Shown here in pieces: positions 18,701 through 26,434 of a stretch of DNA of 64,000 nt (the stretch's first letter is position 1; every line of letters starts with the position of its first letter). The position numbers were made by a program, and so were the translations under genes. Below the pieces are notes generated by a model. The model was not told the origin of the DNA. It ran no database searches and saw nothing but the letters and a program-made list of their open reading frames with translations. Source of the stretch: Marinobacter mobilis (lineage in GTDB: Bacteria > Pseudomonadota > Gammaproteobacteria > Pseudomonadales > Oleiphilaceae); the NCBI RefSeq assembly GCF_900106945.1, contig NZ_FNNE01000010.1, positions 151,915 through 215,914 on the forward strand, read 5' to 3'.

Positions 18701-18781
18701 GGTTCACCTCCGTTGTTGAGAATGTGAGCCAGCATAGGAGTTCCAATCGATGAATAATAATGGTAAATAATCATTAATCCA

Positions 18782-18794
18782 TGAGCATAATTCA
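18782..18794. promoter_or_regulatory. Likely MetR binding site
   Basis: TGAG-CATAA-TTCA fits the known MetR pattern TGAA-N5-TTCA at 7 of 8 positions. It lies in the metE-metR divergent promoter, about 80 nt upstream of the metE start and just before the metR start, in an AT-rich stretch. Confidence 0.65.
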
Positions 18795-18814
18795 TTACAA
18801 TCAAGGACGGGCAA

Positions 18815-19711
18815 ATGTTGGAACGATCTCACCTGGCGATCCTGCGGGAAGTGGACCGTTGCGGTACCCTCACGGAAGCTGCGGAACGCCTACACCTGAC
18901 CCAATCCGCCCTCAGCCACGCCATCAAGAAGCTGGAAACACAACTGGGAACGACGGTGTGGGTGAAAGAGGGTCGGCAGTTGCGATTGACCAGGGCCGGT
19001 CAGTACCTGCTGGGGCTCGCCAACCGGCTGCTGCCCCAATTCGAGCATGCTGAGGTGTTGATGCAGCAATACGCCGCTGGTCAGCGCGGTACCCTGCGCA
19101 TCGGCATGGAATGCCACCCCTGTTACCAGTGGCTGCTGAAAACCGTTTCTCCCTTTCTCGCGGCGTGGCCGAAGGTGGATGTGGACGTCAAGCAGGCCTT
19201 TCAGTTTGGCGGTATGGCGGCCCTGTTCGGTTACGATATCGACGTGCTGATCACCCCTGACCCACTGTTCAAGGAGGGCATCGCCTTCACCCCGGTATTT
19301 GATTACGAGCAGGTACTGGTCGTGGCGAGCGATCACCCACTGGCCGGCAAAACCCGGGTGCTGCCCGAACAGCTGGGCTCGGAAACCCTGATCAGCTACC
19401 CGGTGGAAATCGAGCGACTGGACGTGTTCAGCCAGTTCCTGCTGCCCGCAGGCTGCAGCCCGAAGCAGCACAAGACCCTGGAAACCACCGACATCATCCT
19501 GCAGATGGTGGCGGCCGGGCGTGGTGTTGCCGCATTCCCCGACTGGCTGGTAAAGGAATACTGCCACAAGCTGCCAGTCACCTCCTTACGCCTGGGTCCA
19601 CAGGGTATTCAGAAGCAGATCCACGTAGGCGTCAGGGTCGATGACAACGAACTGGACTTCATCCAGGGCTTCATTGAAATCGCCAACCAGACCAGTGAGA
19701 TGACGCGTTAA
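18815..19711 (+). CDS. metR: LysR-type activator of methionine synthesis
   Basis: The N-terminal winged helix (LTEAAERLHLTQSALSHAIKKLE, about residues 19-41 with the recognition helix at SALSHAIK) is followed by a periplasmic-binding-protein-like effector domain. The sequence GMECHPCYQWLLKTV is typical of MetR, whose co-inducer in enteric bacteria is homocysteine. It is divergent from metE, the classic target, which supports the name more than the sequence alone. It should activate metE and control itself. Confidence 0.9.
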   Translation: MLERSHLAILREVDRCGTLTEAAERLHLTQSALSHAIKKLETQLGTTVWVKEGRQLRLTRAGQYLLGLANRLLPQFEHAEVLMQQYAAGQRGTLRIGMECHPCYQWLLKTVSPFLAAWPKVDVDVKQAFQFGGMAALFGYDIDVLITPDPLFKEGIAFTPVFDYEQVLVVASDHPLAGKTRVLPEQLGSETLISYPVEIERLDVFSQFLLPAGCSPKQHKTLETTDIILQMVAAGRGVAAFPDWLVKEYCHKLPVTSLRLGPQGIQKQIHVGVRVDDNELDFIQGFIEIANQTSEMTR

Positions 19712-19831
19712 AGGTTCGCATCTGGCCACTAATGACAAGTGCTTTGTCCGCCCATCCCCTCACGCAGTACGTCCGCAAGCGCTACGGTATTCATCAGAGC
19801 TATAACAATTTCAAGCCTCAGGAGGCTTTCC

Positions 19832-20704
19832 ATGAATGCTGTTGCTGCCATCTCGCGAGCCACCCGGACCCTGCGCCATAAAGCGGCCACCCCCGCCGGC
19901 ATGATTCCGCAGATCCGCCGCCCCGAGTTCGACTTCCCCGCCGATATGCCGAAATACTGGTGGGACAACAACCCGGCCAAGACCCTGCTGCTGGCCGCCC
20001 TGTCTTCCAGCTTCCCCCCCGGCGAGCGGTTCTTCATCGACTCGGTCCGCTATTACCAGGACCGCATCACCGACCCCGAGTTGCAGCAGGCTATCCGCGG
20101 CTTTATCGGTCAGGAAGCCCACCATTCGAAGGAGCACAAGGCCCTGAATGGCCGCCTGCAGGAACAGGGCATTGACCTTGCACGGTTAGAGTCGGAAATC
20201 CTGGATTTCATGAACTGGATGCGCAAGCACTTTTCTCCGGAACGGCAGCTGGCCCATACCGTAGCGGTCGAGCACTTCACTGCGTTAATGGCCGAGGAGT
20301 TCCTGCTCAAGTACAACGCGCTGGACGAAATGGATCCACGAATTGCCCCGATCTGGGCCTGGCACGCGATTGAGGAATCCGAGCACAAGGCGGTGGCCTT
20401 CGACGTCTACAAGAGCATCGGTGGCAGCGAACTGGTGCGACTGTCGGAAATGCTGGTGGTCAGTGTCGTGTTTCCAATCTTCAGCGGTATCCACCTGGTA
20501 CAACTGATGAAGGAGGACGGCCAGCTCGGCAACCTCAAGGCCTGGGGCAGCCTGGCCAACTTCATGTGGGGCAAACCCGGCGTCCTCCGCAAACTGCTGC
20601 CGTCCTACTTCCGCTACTACAGCCCCGCTTTCCATCCCTGGAATCACGATGCCCGCTGGCTGGTGGAAAAGGCCAAACGGAAGTGGCTCAAGCCGAACAG
20701 CTGA
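19832..20704 (+). CDS. PF10118-type predicted metal-dependent hydrolase
   Basis: The 290-residue protein contains FIGQEAHHSKEH near residue 95 and WHAIEESEHKAVAFDVY near residue 175. These Glu/His pairs in long helices look like a ferritin-type dimetal site. The family is annotated as metal-dependent hydrolase but I know of no firm substrate. The ATG follows an excellent CAGGAGG. The frame is open 31 codons further upstream without a ribosome binding site. There is no signal peptide, but two or three hydrophobic patches near residues 200-230 suggest membrane contact. It ends 8 nt from a convergent gene. Confidence 0.75.
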   Translation: MNAVAAISRATRTLRHKAATPAGMIPQIRRPEFDFPADMPKYWWDNNPAKTLLLAALSSSFPPGERFFIDSVRYYQDRITDPELQQAIRGFIGQEAHHSKEHKALNGRLQEQGIDLARLESEILDFMNWMRKHFSPERQLAHTVAVEHFTALMAEEFLLKYNALDEMDPRIAPIWAWHAIEESEHKAVAFDVYKSIGGSELVRLSEMLVVSVVFPIFSGIHLVQLMKEDGQLGNLKAWGSLANFMWGKPGVLRKLLPSYFRYYSPAFHPWNHDARWLVEKAKRKWLKPNS

Positions 20705-20712
20705 TCCCAGCC

Positions 20713-21312
20713 TCAGCCGGCGGACACAGTGCCATGCCACACCGGCAGCGCCAGATCCTCCGGCTCTTCGTTGGGGCCACCGGTGCGACTCTTGAAGGCC
20801 CCTTCCGCTATCGGAATGCGGAACAGGGCGGTCGCCTTGCGTTCTTTAGCATTAGGGGTGCGAACCTGATCCCAGCGGCCGGGCTCCAGCTGGTTAATCA
20901 TCGCCGCGAAAGCCGCGTCGAATTCATCCGCGGCCGTTACCGCTTCCGCTTTACCGAACAGCACCAGCGACTGGTAGTTCGCACTGTGGTGAAAGGCCGA
21001 TTTGCTCATTACCCATTCGTCGGTCACCGCAAAGGACAGGCACAGCGGTATGCCTGCGGCCAGCCGTTTCGACAGTCGCCCCCCGTTGAGCACATGGATA
21101 TAGAGATTGTCATGCAACCGCCAGGCGGTGATGGGAATGATCCTTGGCTCTCCCTCTTCCACAAACGCCAGATGGGCAGTTTTCAGCCGGTCAATCAGTG
21201 CATAGGCGGGCGCACGGTCATAGCTGGCCCGCTTCGGTGCGCGTTTGACCCGGCTTCTCGGGCAGCAGGTGAGGGCAGATTCCAGAGGCGGTAGGGTTTC
21301 AGGGGACGACAT
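20713..21312 (-). CDS. Pyridoxamine 5'-phosphate oxidase-family flavoprotein
   Basis: The split-barrel FMN fold is visible in HLAFVEEGEPRIIPITAWRLHDNLYIHVLNGGRLSKRL and the later SLVLFGKAEAV strand. The product is about 199 residues, as usual for the FMN-binding nitroimidazole-resistance-like branch (PF12900). True PdxH activity is not assured. It is divergent from a MocR/PdxR-type regulator, a very common pairing, so its expression is likely set by that protein in response to PLP or an amine. The 98-bp gap holds an imperfect TGATA/TATCA dyad. Confidence 0.8.
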   Translation of the reverse strand: MSSPETLPPLESALTCCPRSRVKRAPKRASYDRAPAYALIDRLKTAHLAFVEEGEPRIIPITAWRLHDNLYIHVLNGGRLSKRLAAGIPLCLSFAVTDEWVMSKSAFHHSANYQSLVLFGKAEAVTAADEFDAAFAAMINQLEPGRWDQVRTPNAKERKATALFRIPIAEGAFKSRTGGPNEEPEDLALPVWHGTVSAG

Positions 21313-21410
21313 CAGAAGCTCCTTTTTTCGTCGTTGGGAGCCCTATTAGAATTCGCATCTGATACCATAAAAAGATCCAGATTATAACTTATCATGGGAC
21401 CAGTTAATCA

Positions 21411-22853
21411 ATGACCCCCGTCATCGACGACCTGTCACTGGACGGCCCGGCCCCCTTGCAACAGCAACTCTACCGGCAACTGTCCCAGCGTATTCTTCAG
21501 CAGCGCTACCTTCCCGGCCGCCAGCTGCCATCCAGTCGCCAGCTGGCCGCTGACCTCGGCGTCAGCCGCAATACCGTCAACGCGGTCTACGACCAACTCA
21601 AGGCCGAGGGCTTCCTTCGCAGCCAGGCCGGCAAGGGCATCTTCGTGCACGAGGACATTGAGCCCCACCGCCTCGCCTTTGAACGCGGCGCAACTTCCCG
21701 GCCGGTCGGCGCCGGACCGGGCATGCTGCCATCACTCCCACGCCCGGTGGGGCCGTTCCGGCGCGGCGATGACGATGCCAATCTGCCGTTCAATCCCGGC
21801 CTGCCGGACCTGGACGCGTTCCCCATCCGCAGCTGGAACCGGCTGCTCCATCACCAGGAAAGCCGCACCCAGCTGTTAGGCTACAGTGACCTGCAGGGTT
21901 ACCCGCCTCTGCGCAAGGCCATTGCCGAGTACGTGCGGGTTTCCCGCGGTGTGCGTTGCCACCACGATCAGGTGATTGTGACCCAGGGAGCCCAACAGGG
22001 GCTGGCGCTGATTGGCGACGTGTTTCTGCGCCCGGGGGACCGGGTACTGAGCGAAGACCCGGGCTATCGCGGCGCCCGATATGCGCTGGGCCGGCAGGGA
22101 CATACCCTGGTGCCGGTGCCGCTCAGGCGTGAGGTGCTGGATATCGACGCCCTGGGTGACATAGGCCCGGCCCGGTTGTTGTACTGCACCCCCACCCACC
22201 AGTACCCCATGGGGGGCATTCTCGATATTTCCCAGCGCATGGCCCTGGTGCAATGGGCGCAGCAAAACCAGACCTGGATCATCGAGGACGACTACGACAG
22301 CGAGTTCCATTTCTGCAACAAACCCTTCGCCGCCATTCAGGGCCTGTTCGACCAGGCTCCGGTGCTGTATGTCGGCAGCTTCAGCAAGACGCTGCTGCCG
22401 GCACTTAGGGTCGGTTATCTGGTGGTTCCCGAACCGCTGGTGGATCATTTCGTCTGGGCCAAACGCATCAGCGGTGGCGAAAGCCCGCTCCTGAGTCAGG
22501 CGGTGATTGCCGAGTTCATCGACAGTGGCCAGTTCACCCGTCACCTGCGGCGTATGCGTCAGCTCTACCGCGATAAATGGCAATATTTCCAGGCTCGGGT
22601 CAGCGAGACACTGGCCGGGCAGGTCACCCCGGTGGCCGAAAGCGCCGGGATGCACCAGGTGCTGGAGGGATCGTTCAACGATGGCGAGGTAAGCCGGAAA
22701 CTGCGTCAGCGAGGGTATGGTAGCGCGCCCCTGAGCGACCATTTTATTGGCACCGCCAGACGCCAGGGGCTGGTCATGGGGTTCGCCAGTGCCAGTGAAC
22801 GTGAAATCGACGGCTGCATTGCCGCCCTGGCACAGTTGCTGCCTGCCGGCTAG
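21411..22853 (+). CDS. MocR/PdxR-type regulator: GntR domain fused to aminotransferase
   Basis: Residues 10-80 are a GntR winged helix (SSRQLAADLGVSRNTVNAVYDQL). The rest is a fold-type I aminotransferase domain with the PLP lysine at residue 326 in SFSKTLLP and the cofactor Asp/Tyr pair in EDDYDSEF. Family members sense PLP or its amino-acid adducts and control vitamin B6 or amine genes. The divergent PNPOx-like gene is the probable target. Without the target's function known I do not give a gene name. Confidence 0.88.
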   Translation: MTPVIDDLSLDGPAPLQQQLYRQLSQRILQQRYLPGRQLPSSRQLAADLGVSRNTVNAVYDQLKAEGFLRSQAGKGIFVHEDIEPHRLAFERGATSRPVGAGPGMLPSLPRPVGPFRRGDDDANLPFNPGLPDLDAFPIRSWNRLLHHQESRTQLLGYSDLQGYPPLRKAIAEYVRVSRGVRCHHDQVIVTQGAQQGLALIGDVFLRPGDRVLSEDPGYRGARYALGRQGHTLVPVPLRREVLDIDALGDIGPARLLYCTPTHQYPMGGILDISQRMALVQWAQQNQTWIIEDDYDSEFHFCNKPFAAIQGLFDQAPVLYVGSFSKTLLPALRVGYLVVPEPLVDHFVWAKRISGGESPLLSQAVIAEFIDSGQFTRHLRRMRQLYRDKWQYFQARVSETLAGQVTPVAESAGMHQVLEGSFNDGEVSRKLRQRGYGSAPLSDHFIGTARRQGLVMGFASASEREIDGCIAALAQLLPAG

Positions 22854-23025
22854 AGCACGGCGGTGACCAGCACCGAGACGGCGCTCAAGGTATCACTTTT
22901 CAATACCTGACAGCCGGCCAGCTGATACTTTATGCTTGACGGGTTTCAGGCCACCGGATGTGTGCTTGAATGCAACCACCCATTAACACCACCAACCGGT
23001 CTCCGCCATCAGGGAAGCAGGCATC

Positions 23026-24195
23026 ATGAGCAGAACACTGAGGAAGCATTACGAAAACGTCGACCTGCAACCCGGCCAGGGCAAGGGCAGTGCAGCCCTG
23101 TCTATCGCAATCGGGTTGCTGTCCCTGCTGGGCGCCTTCTGCTTCCTCTGGCCGGAATTGTTCACGACACCGGATTTCCGGGGCTTCTACGACAGCCAGG
23201 TTCTGAAAACGATGTTGCAGGCCAGCATCGCAATCGGTTTTGGCTTCGGCTTTTACTCCATCATGAAACACTCGTCGATGGGCTTCGGGCTGACCGGCAT
23301 GTTGCTGGCCACAGCGGCGGCATTGCTGGGTTCGGGCCAGATCGAGGCGCCCGATATCGATACCCGTAACCTTTATGTGGGGCTGGATTACTTCATTTTG
23401 ACCCTGGTGATTCTGGCACTGGTGTTCATTCCACTGGAACGCGCGTTCCCCAAGGACCCGCACCAGAAGGTCCTGCGCAAGGGCTGGATCACCGACCTCA
23501 AGTATTTCATGGTCAGCCACCTGGGTATTCAGCTGATCAGCTTTTTCACCATTATTCCGATTCAGGTTTACCTTCACCAGGCCTCGACCTGGGATCTACA
23601 GCAATGGGTCGCTGCTCAGCCGCTCTGGCTGCAGTTCATCGAAATTCTGCTGGTGGTCGATTTCGGCACCTACTGGATTCACCGCGCCATGCATGAAATA
23701 CCCGCGCTATGGAAAATTCATGCGGTTCATCACTCCACCGAACAGATGGACTGGCTGGCCTCCTCCCGCCTGCACGTGCTGGAAATTCTCGCCAACCGCT
23801 TCGCCGGCTATCTGCCGATCTTCATCCTCGGCTTTGCGCCGTCTGCGGTGTACGCCTATCTGGTGTTTGTTTCGTTCCACGCCATTTTCATTCACGCCAA
23901 TGTCCGCTTCCGCTTTCCGCTGCTGCGCTGGCTGATCGCTACGCCGGAATTCCATCACTGGCATCACTCCTCGGAAGACGCTGCCGTGGATCGCAACTAC
24001 GCAGGTTTTCTGCCCATCTACGACGTTCTGTTTGGTACCACCTACATGCCATCGACCCTGGCCAATCGTTACGGCACCCGTTCAAACGATGTCCCGGAGG
24101 GGATCGTGGGCCAGTTCCTGTACCCGTTCCGCCACTGGCTGGGAAAAAAACCTGACCCGGCACAGGCGGGGGTTCAGACCCGGGCTCAAGAATAA
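23026..24195 (+). CDS. Sterol desaturase/fatty acid hydroxylase-family membrane protein
   Basis: The three histidine clusters of the di-iron family are present: HRAMH, HAVHH and HHWHH. The 389-residue protein has four or five membrane segments before and between them. An N-terminal extension of about 120 residues holds two extra helices. Members insert or hydroxylate at C-H bonds of lipids, but bacterial substrates vary (fatty acids, sterols, carotenoids) and this one is unknown. The gene lies 88 nt before a fadL homologue in the same direction, which fits a lipid-related role. Confidence 0.82.
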   Translation: MSRTLRKHYENVDLQPGQGKGSAALSIAIGLLSLLGAFCFLWPELFTTPDFRGFYDSQVLKTMLQASIAIGFGFGFYSIMKHSSMGFGLTGMLLATAAALLGSGQIEAPDIDTRNLYVGLDYFILTLVILALVFIPLERAFPKDPHQKVLRKGWITDLKYFMVSHLGIQLISFFTIIPIQVYLHQASTWDLQQWVAAQPLWLQFIEILLVVDFGTYWIHRAMHEIPALWKIHAVHHSTEQMDWLASSRLHVLEILANRFAGYLPIFILGFAPSAVYAYLVFVSFHAIFIHANVRFRFPLLRWLIATPEFHHWHHSSEDAAVDRNYAGFLPIYDVLFGTTYMPSTLANRYGTRSNDVPEGIVGQFLYPFRHWLGKKPDPAQAGVQTRAQE

Positions 24196-24283
24196 GCATA
24201 TCCAAATTAATTACTTTAGGTTCTAGCCCCTTTTGTGTATAAGATCGCGGCATATTTTTGCCAAAAATGAACAGAGGTTCACG

Positions 24284-25540
24284 ATGTTCCAGCGACACCT
24301 TCTCGCCTTCGGCCTGCTGGCCCTGACGCCAGTATCCGCACTGGCTACCAACGGCTATTTCCAGCACGGTTACGGCACCATCAGCGCTGGCATGGCCGGC
24401 ACCGGTACTGCCTTTTCCCAGGACAGCATCGCCGCGGCCACCAACCCGGCCGGTATGGCGTTTGTGGGCAGCCGCATGGATCTTGGTCTGGAGGTGTTTT
24501 CGCCACGTCGTGAGTACACCGTCGAGGGCGGCAACCCTGCGCCTCCGGCTGGCACCTTCTATCTGCAACCGGGTACCTACGAGAGTCACCGAAACGGCTT
24601 CCTCATTCCCCATTTCGGATACAACCGCCAGGTTTCTGACACCACGTCCCTGGGACTGACCATCTACGCCAACGGCGGCATGAATACGGAATATCCCGAC
24701 ACCAACGGCGGGCCTTTCTATGGCGGCCATACCGGGGTCAATCTGGAGCAGGTGTTCATCGCACCGACCTGGTCATGGAAATTTGCGGACAACCAGGCCA
24801 TCGGCTTTTCACCGGTCATTGCCTACCAGCGTTTTGAAGCAAAAGGTCTGGGCAATTTTGCCGGTTTCTCTGCCGATCCCTCGGCACTGACCGACCGTGG
24901 GGTGGATGACGCCTGGGGCTATGGTTTCCAGATCGGCTGGCAGGGCGAGGTGACCGACACCCTGCGTGCCGGGGTGAGCTGGCGCTCGATCCTGGAAATG
25001 GATTCCTTCGACAAATACCAGGGCCTGTTTGCCGAACAGGGTGGTTTTGATATCCCCCAGCTGTTCAATGCCGGTATCGCCTGGTCAGGCCTGGAAAATC
25101 AGTGGTGGCTGCTGGAAGCCCAGCACCTTCGCTATGATGAAATCAACAGCATTGGCAATCCGCTGCTGCCAAACCTGATGACCGCACGCCTGGGGGATGA
25201 AAATGGTGCCGGCTTTGGCTGGAACGCCTCTACCGTCGTCAAGCTTGGCTGGCAGTGGCAACAGAACGACAGCCAGATCTGGCGGGCCGGTGTCAGTTAC
25301 GGCGAGCAGCCAATCCCCGATTCGGAAGTGCTGTTCAACATCCTCGCGCCTGGCGTTCAGGAATGGCATTTCACTGGCGGCTTCACCCGTCAGTTCAGCC
25401 AGCAGCTGGAAGTTTCCGGCGCCCTGTTCTATTCACCACGCAAGAGCGTCACGGGGCCGAACCCGCTGGGGCCCGGTCAGGACATCGAGATATCCATGTA
25501 CCAGATCGGCGCCATGGCCTCCCTGGGCTGGTCGTTCTGA
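24284..25540 (+). CDS. FadL/OmpP1-family outer membrane transporter
   Basis: After a signal peptide ending SALA the mature protein begins TNGYFQHGYGTISAGMAGTGTA. This is the N-terminal hatch sequence of the FadL family, followed by AAATNPAGMAFVG and a 14-strand barrel ending in an aromatic residue (Trp-Ser-Phe). FadL proteins let long-chain fatty acids or aromatic hydrocarbons cross the outer membrane by lateral diffusion. The chosen ATG is 8 nt after AGAGG; the in-frame upstream codons would spoil the signal. The substrate could be fatty acids or alkanes. It converges on the Usp-like gene with a hairpin between. Confidence 0.88.
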   Translation: MFQRHLLAFGLLALTPVSALATNGYFQHGYGTISAGMAGTGTAFSQDSIAAATNPAGMAFVGSRMDLGLEVFSPRREYTVEGGNPAPPAGTFYLQPGTYESHRNGFLIPHFGYNRQVSDTTSLGLTIYANGGMNTEYPDTNGGPFYGGHTGVNLEQVFIAPTWSWKFADNQAIGFSPVIAYQRFEAKGLGNFAGFSADPSALTDRGVDDAWGYGFQIGWQGEVTDTLRAGVSWRSILEMDSFDKYQGLFAEQGGFDIPQLFNAGIAWSGLENQWWLLEAQHLRYDEINSIGNPLLPNLMTARLGDENGAGFGWNASTVVKLGWQWQQNDSQIWRAGVSYGEQPIPDSEVLFNILAPGVQEWHFTGGFTRQFSQQLEVSGALFYSPRKSVTGPNPLGPGQDIEISMYQIGAMASLGWSF

Positions 25541-25553
25541 GTCCGGTTCCCCC

Positions 25554-25574
25554 CGCCACCCGTTAACGGTGGCG
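25554..25574. terminator. Hairpin between convergent genes
   Basis: CGCCACC and GGTGGCG flank CGTTAAC. It is 14 nt after the fadL stop and 9 nt from the convergent stop. A bidirectional terminator is likely though no T tract follows. Confidence 0.5.
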
Positions 25575-25582
25575 TCCTCCGG

Positions 25583-26434
25583 TTACGGGGTCACCGTAAC
25601 CGGAAGGTTCAGGGCCAGCAGCAATGGCTCGATGCCCGGCTGACAAAACAGTGCCGACTGACGGCTGATGACCAGCTGGGAAGCCCCTTCCTCCCGCAAC
25701 ACCCGAGCCACCGTGGCTGCCCCCATCGACGCCAGCTGACGCAGCCGACAGCCTTTGCCAAATACCGCCGTTGCCGCCTTGAGATCAGCCAGTTTCGAGG
25801 CCGTCAGGCCATCACCGGCCGGTACCACCACCGTGACCGGTTGCTGGCGATGCCGGCAAACCGACTGGGCCGCGAGCAGGGCCCGCTCGTTGGCATCGTC
25901 ATGGTCGTTAAGCAGTACCACCACCCGTTGCACCGGCTTGCGTGTTTCGCACCAGAGCAACACCACTCCGGGCGCCTGATGCATCAGACCGCGGGCGGTC
26001 GAGCCCAGACGCATACCAATAGCCTCCGACCAGCCGGAACGCCCCAGCACCAGAAGATCCTGCGGTCGGGCCAGCGCCAATACCTCGTCCACCACATGTC
26101 CGCGGATCACGCTGAGGTCACAGGGAAACCCCCGCTGCGCCTCCAGTTCGGTCAGTGCTGACCGCGCCCGTTCTGCCAGCCGACGCAACCGCTGTTCCAG
26201 GAGAATCCGGTCCATCGGGCGGCGCTCACCGGAGGTACCGCCAACCTCGCGGGTAAACGGATAGGCCGCGCTGCGCAGCAGATTGTCCTCCTCCACAAAG
26301 ACTCCCAGCACCTCACGGCCCTCACGGCCGGCAATGTCAGCCGCTGCGGCCAGGGCCGCCCGGCTCAGGCGCGAGCCGTCGAGCAGCACCAGTATCCGCC
26401 CGGGCGGCCCCGCCGCGCCGGTCGGGCTAGCCAT
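25583..26434 (-). CDS. Universal stress protein-like protein
   Basis: The protein starts with a Usp-like strand and helix, RILVLLDGSRLSRAALAAAADIA. It later has LLVLGRSGWSEAIGMRLGSTARGLMHQAPGVVLLW, resembling the nucleotide-binding GS-x9-GS region of Usp domains. A second, degenerate Usp-like half (VVVLLNDHDDANERALLAAQ) follows, so the whole is probably a tandem Usp. Start choice: the ATG overlaps the LonB stop by 8 nt, and a longer frame would run far into that gene. Translational coupling with the protease suggests shared stress expression. Confidence 0.7.
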   Translation of the reverse strand: MASPTGAAGPPGRILVLLDGSRLSRAALAAAADIAGREGREVLGVFVEEDNLLRSAAYPFTREVGGTSGERRPMDRILLEQRLRRLAERARSALTELEAQRGFPCDLSVIRGHVVDEVLALARPQDLLVLGRSGWSEAIGMRLGSTARGLMHQAPGVVLLWCETRKPVQRVVVLLNDHDDANERALLAAQSVCRHRQQPVTVVVPAGDGLTASKLADLKAATAVFGKGCRLRQLASMGAATVARVLREEGASQLVISRQSALFCQPGIEPLLLALNLPVTVTP

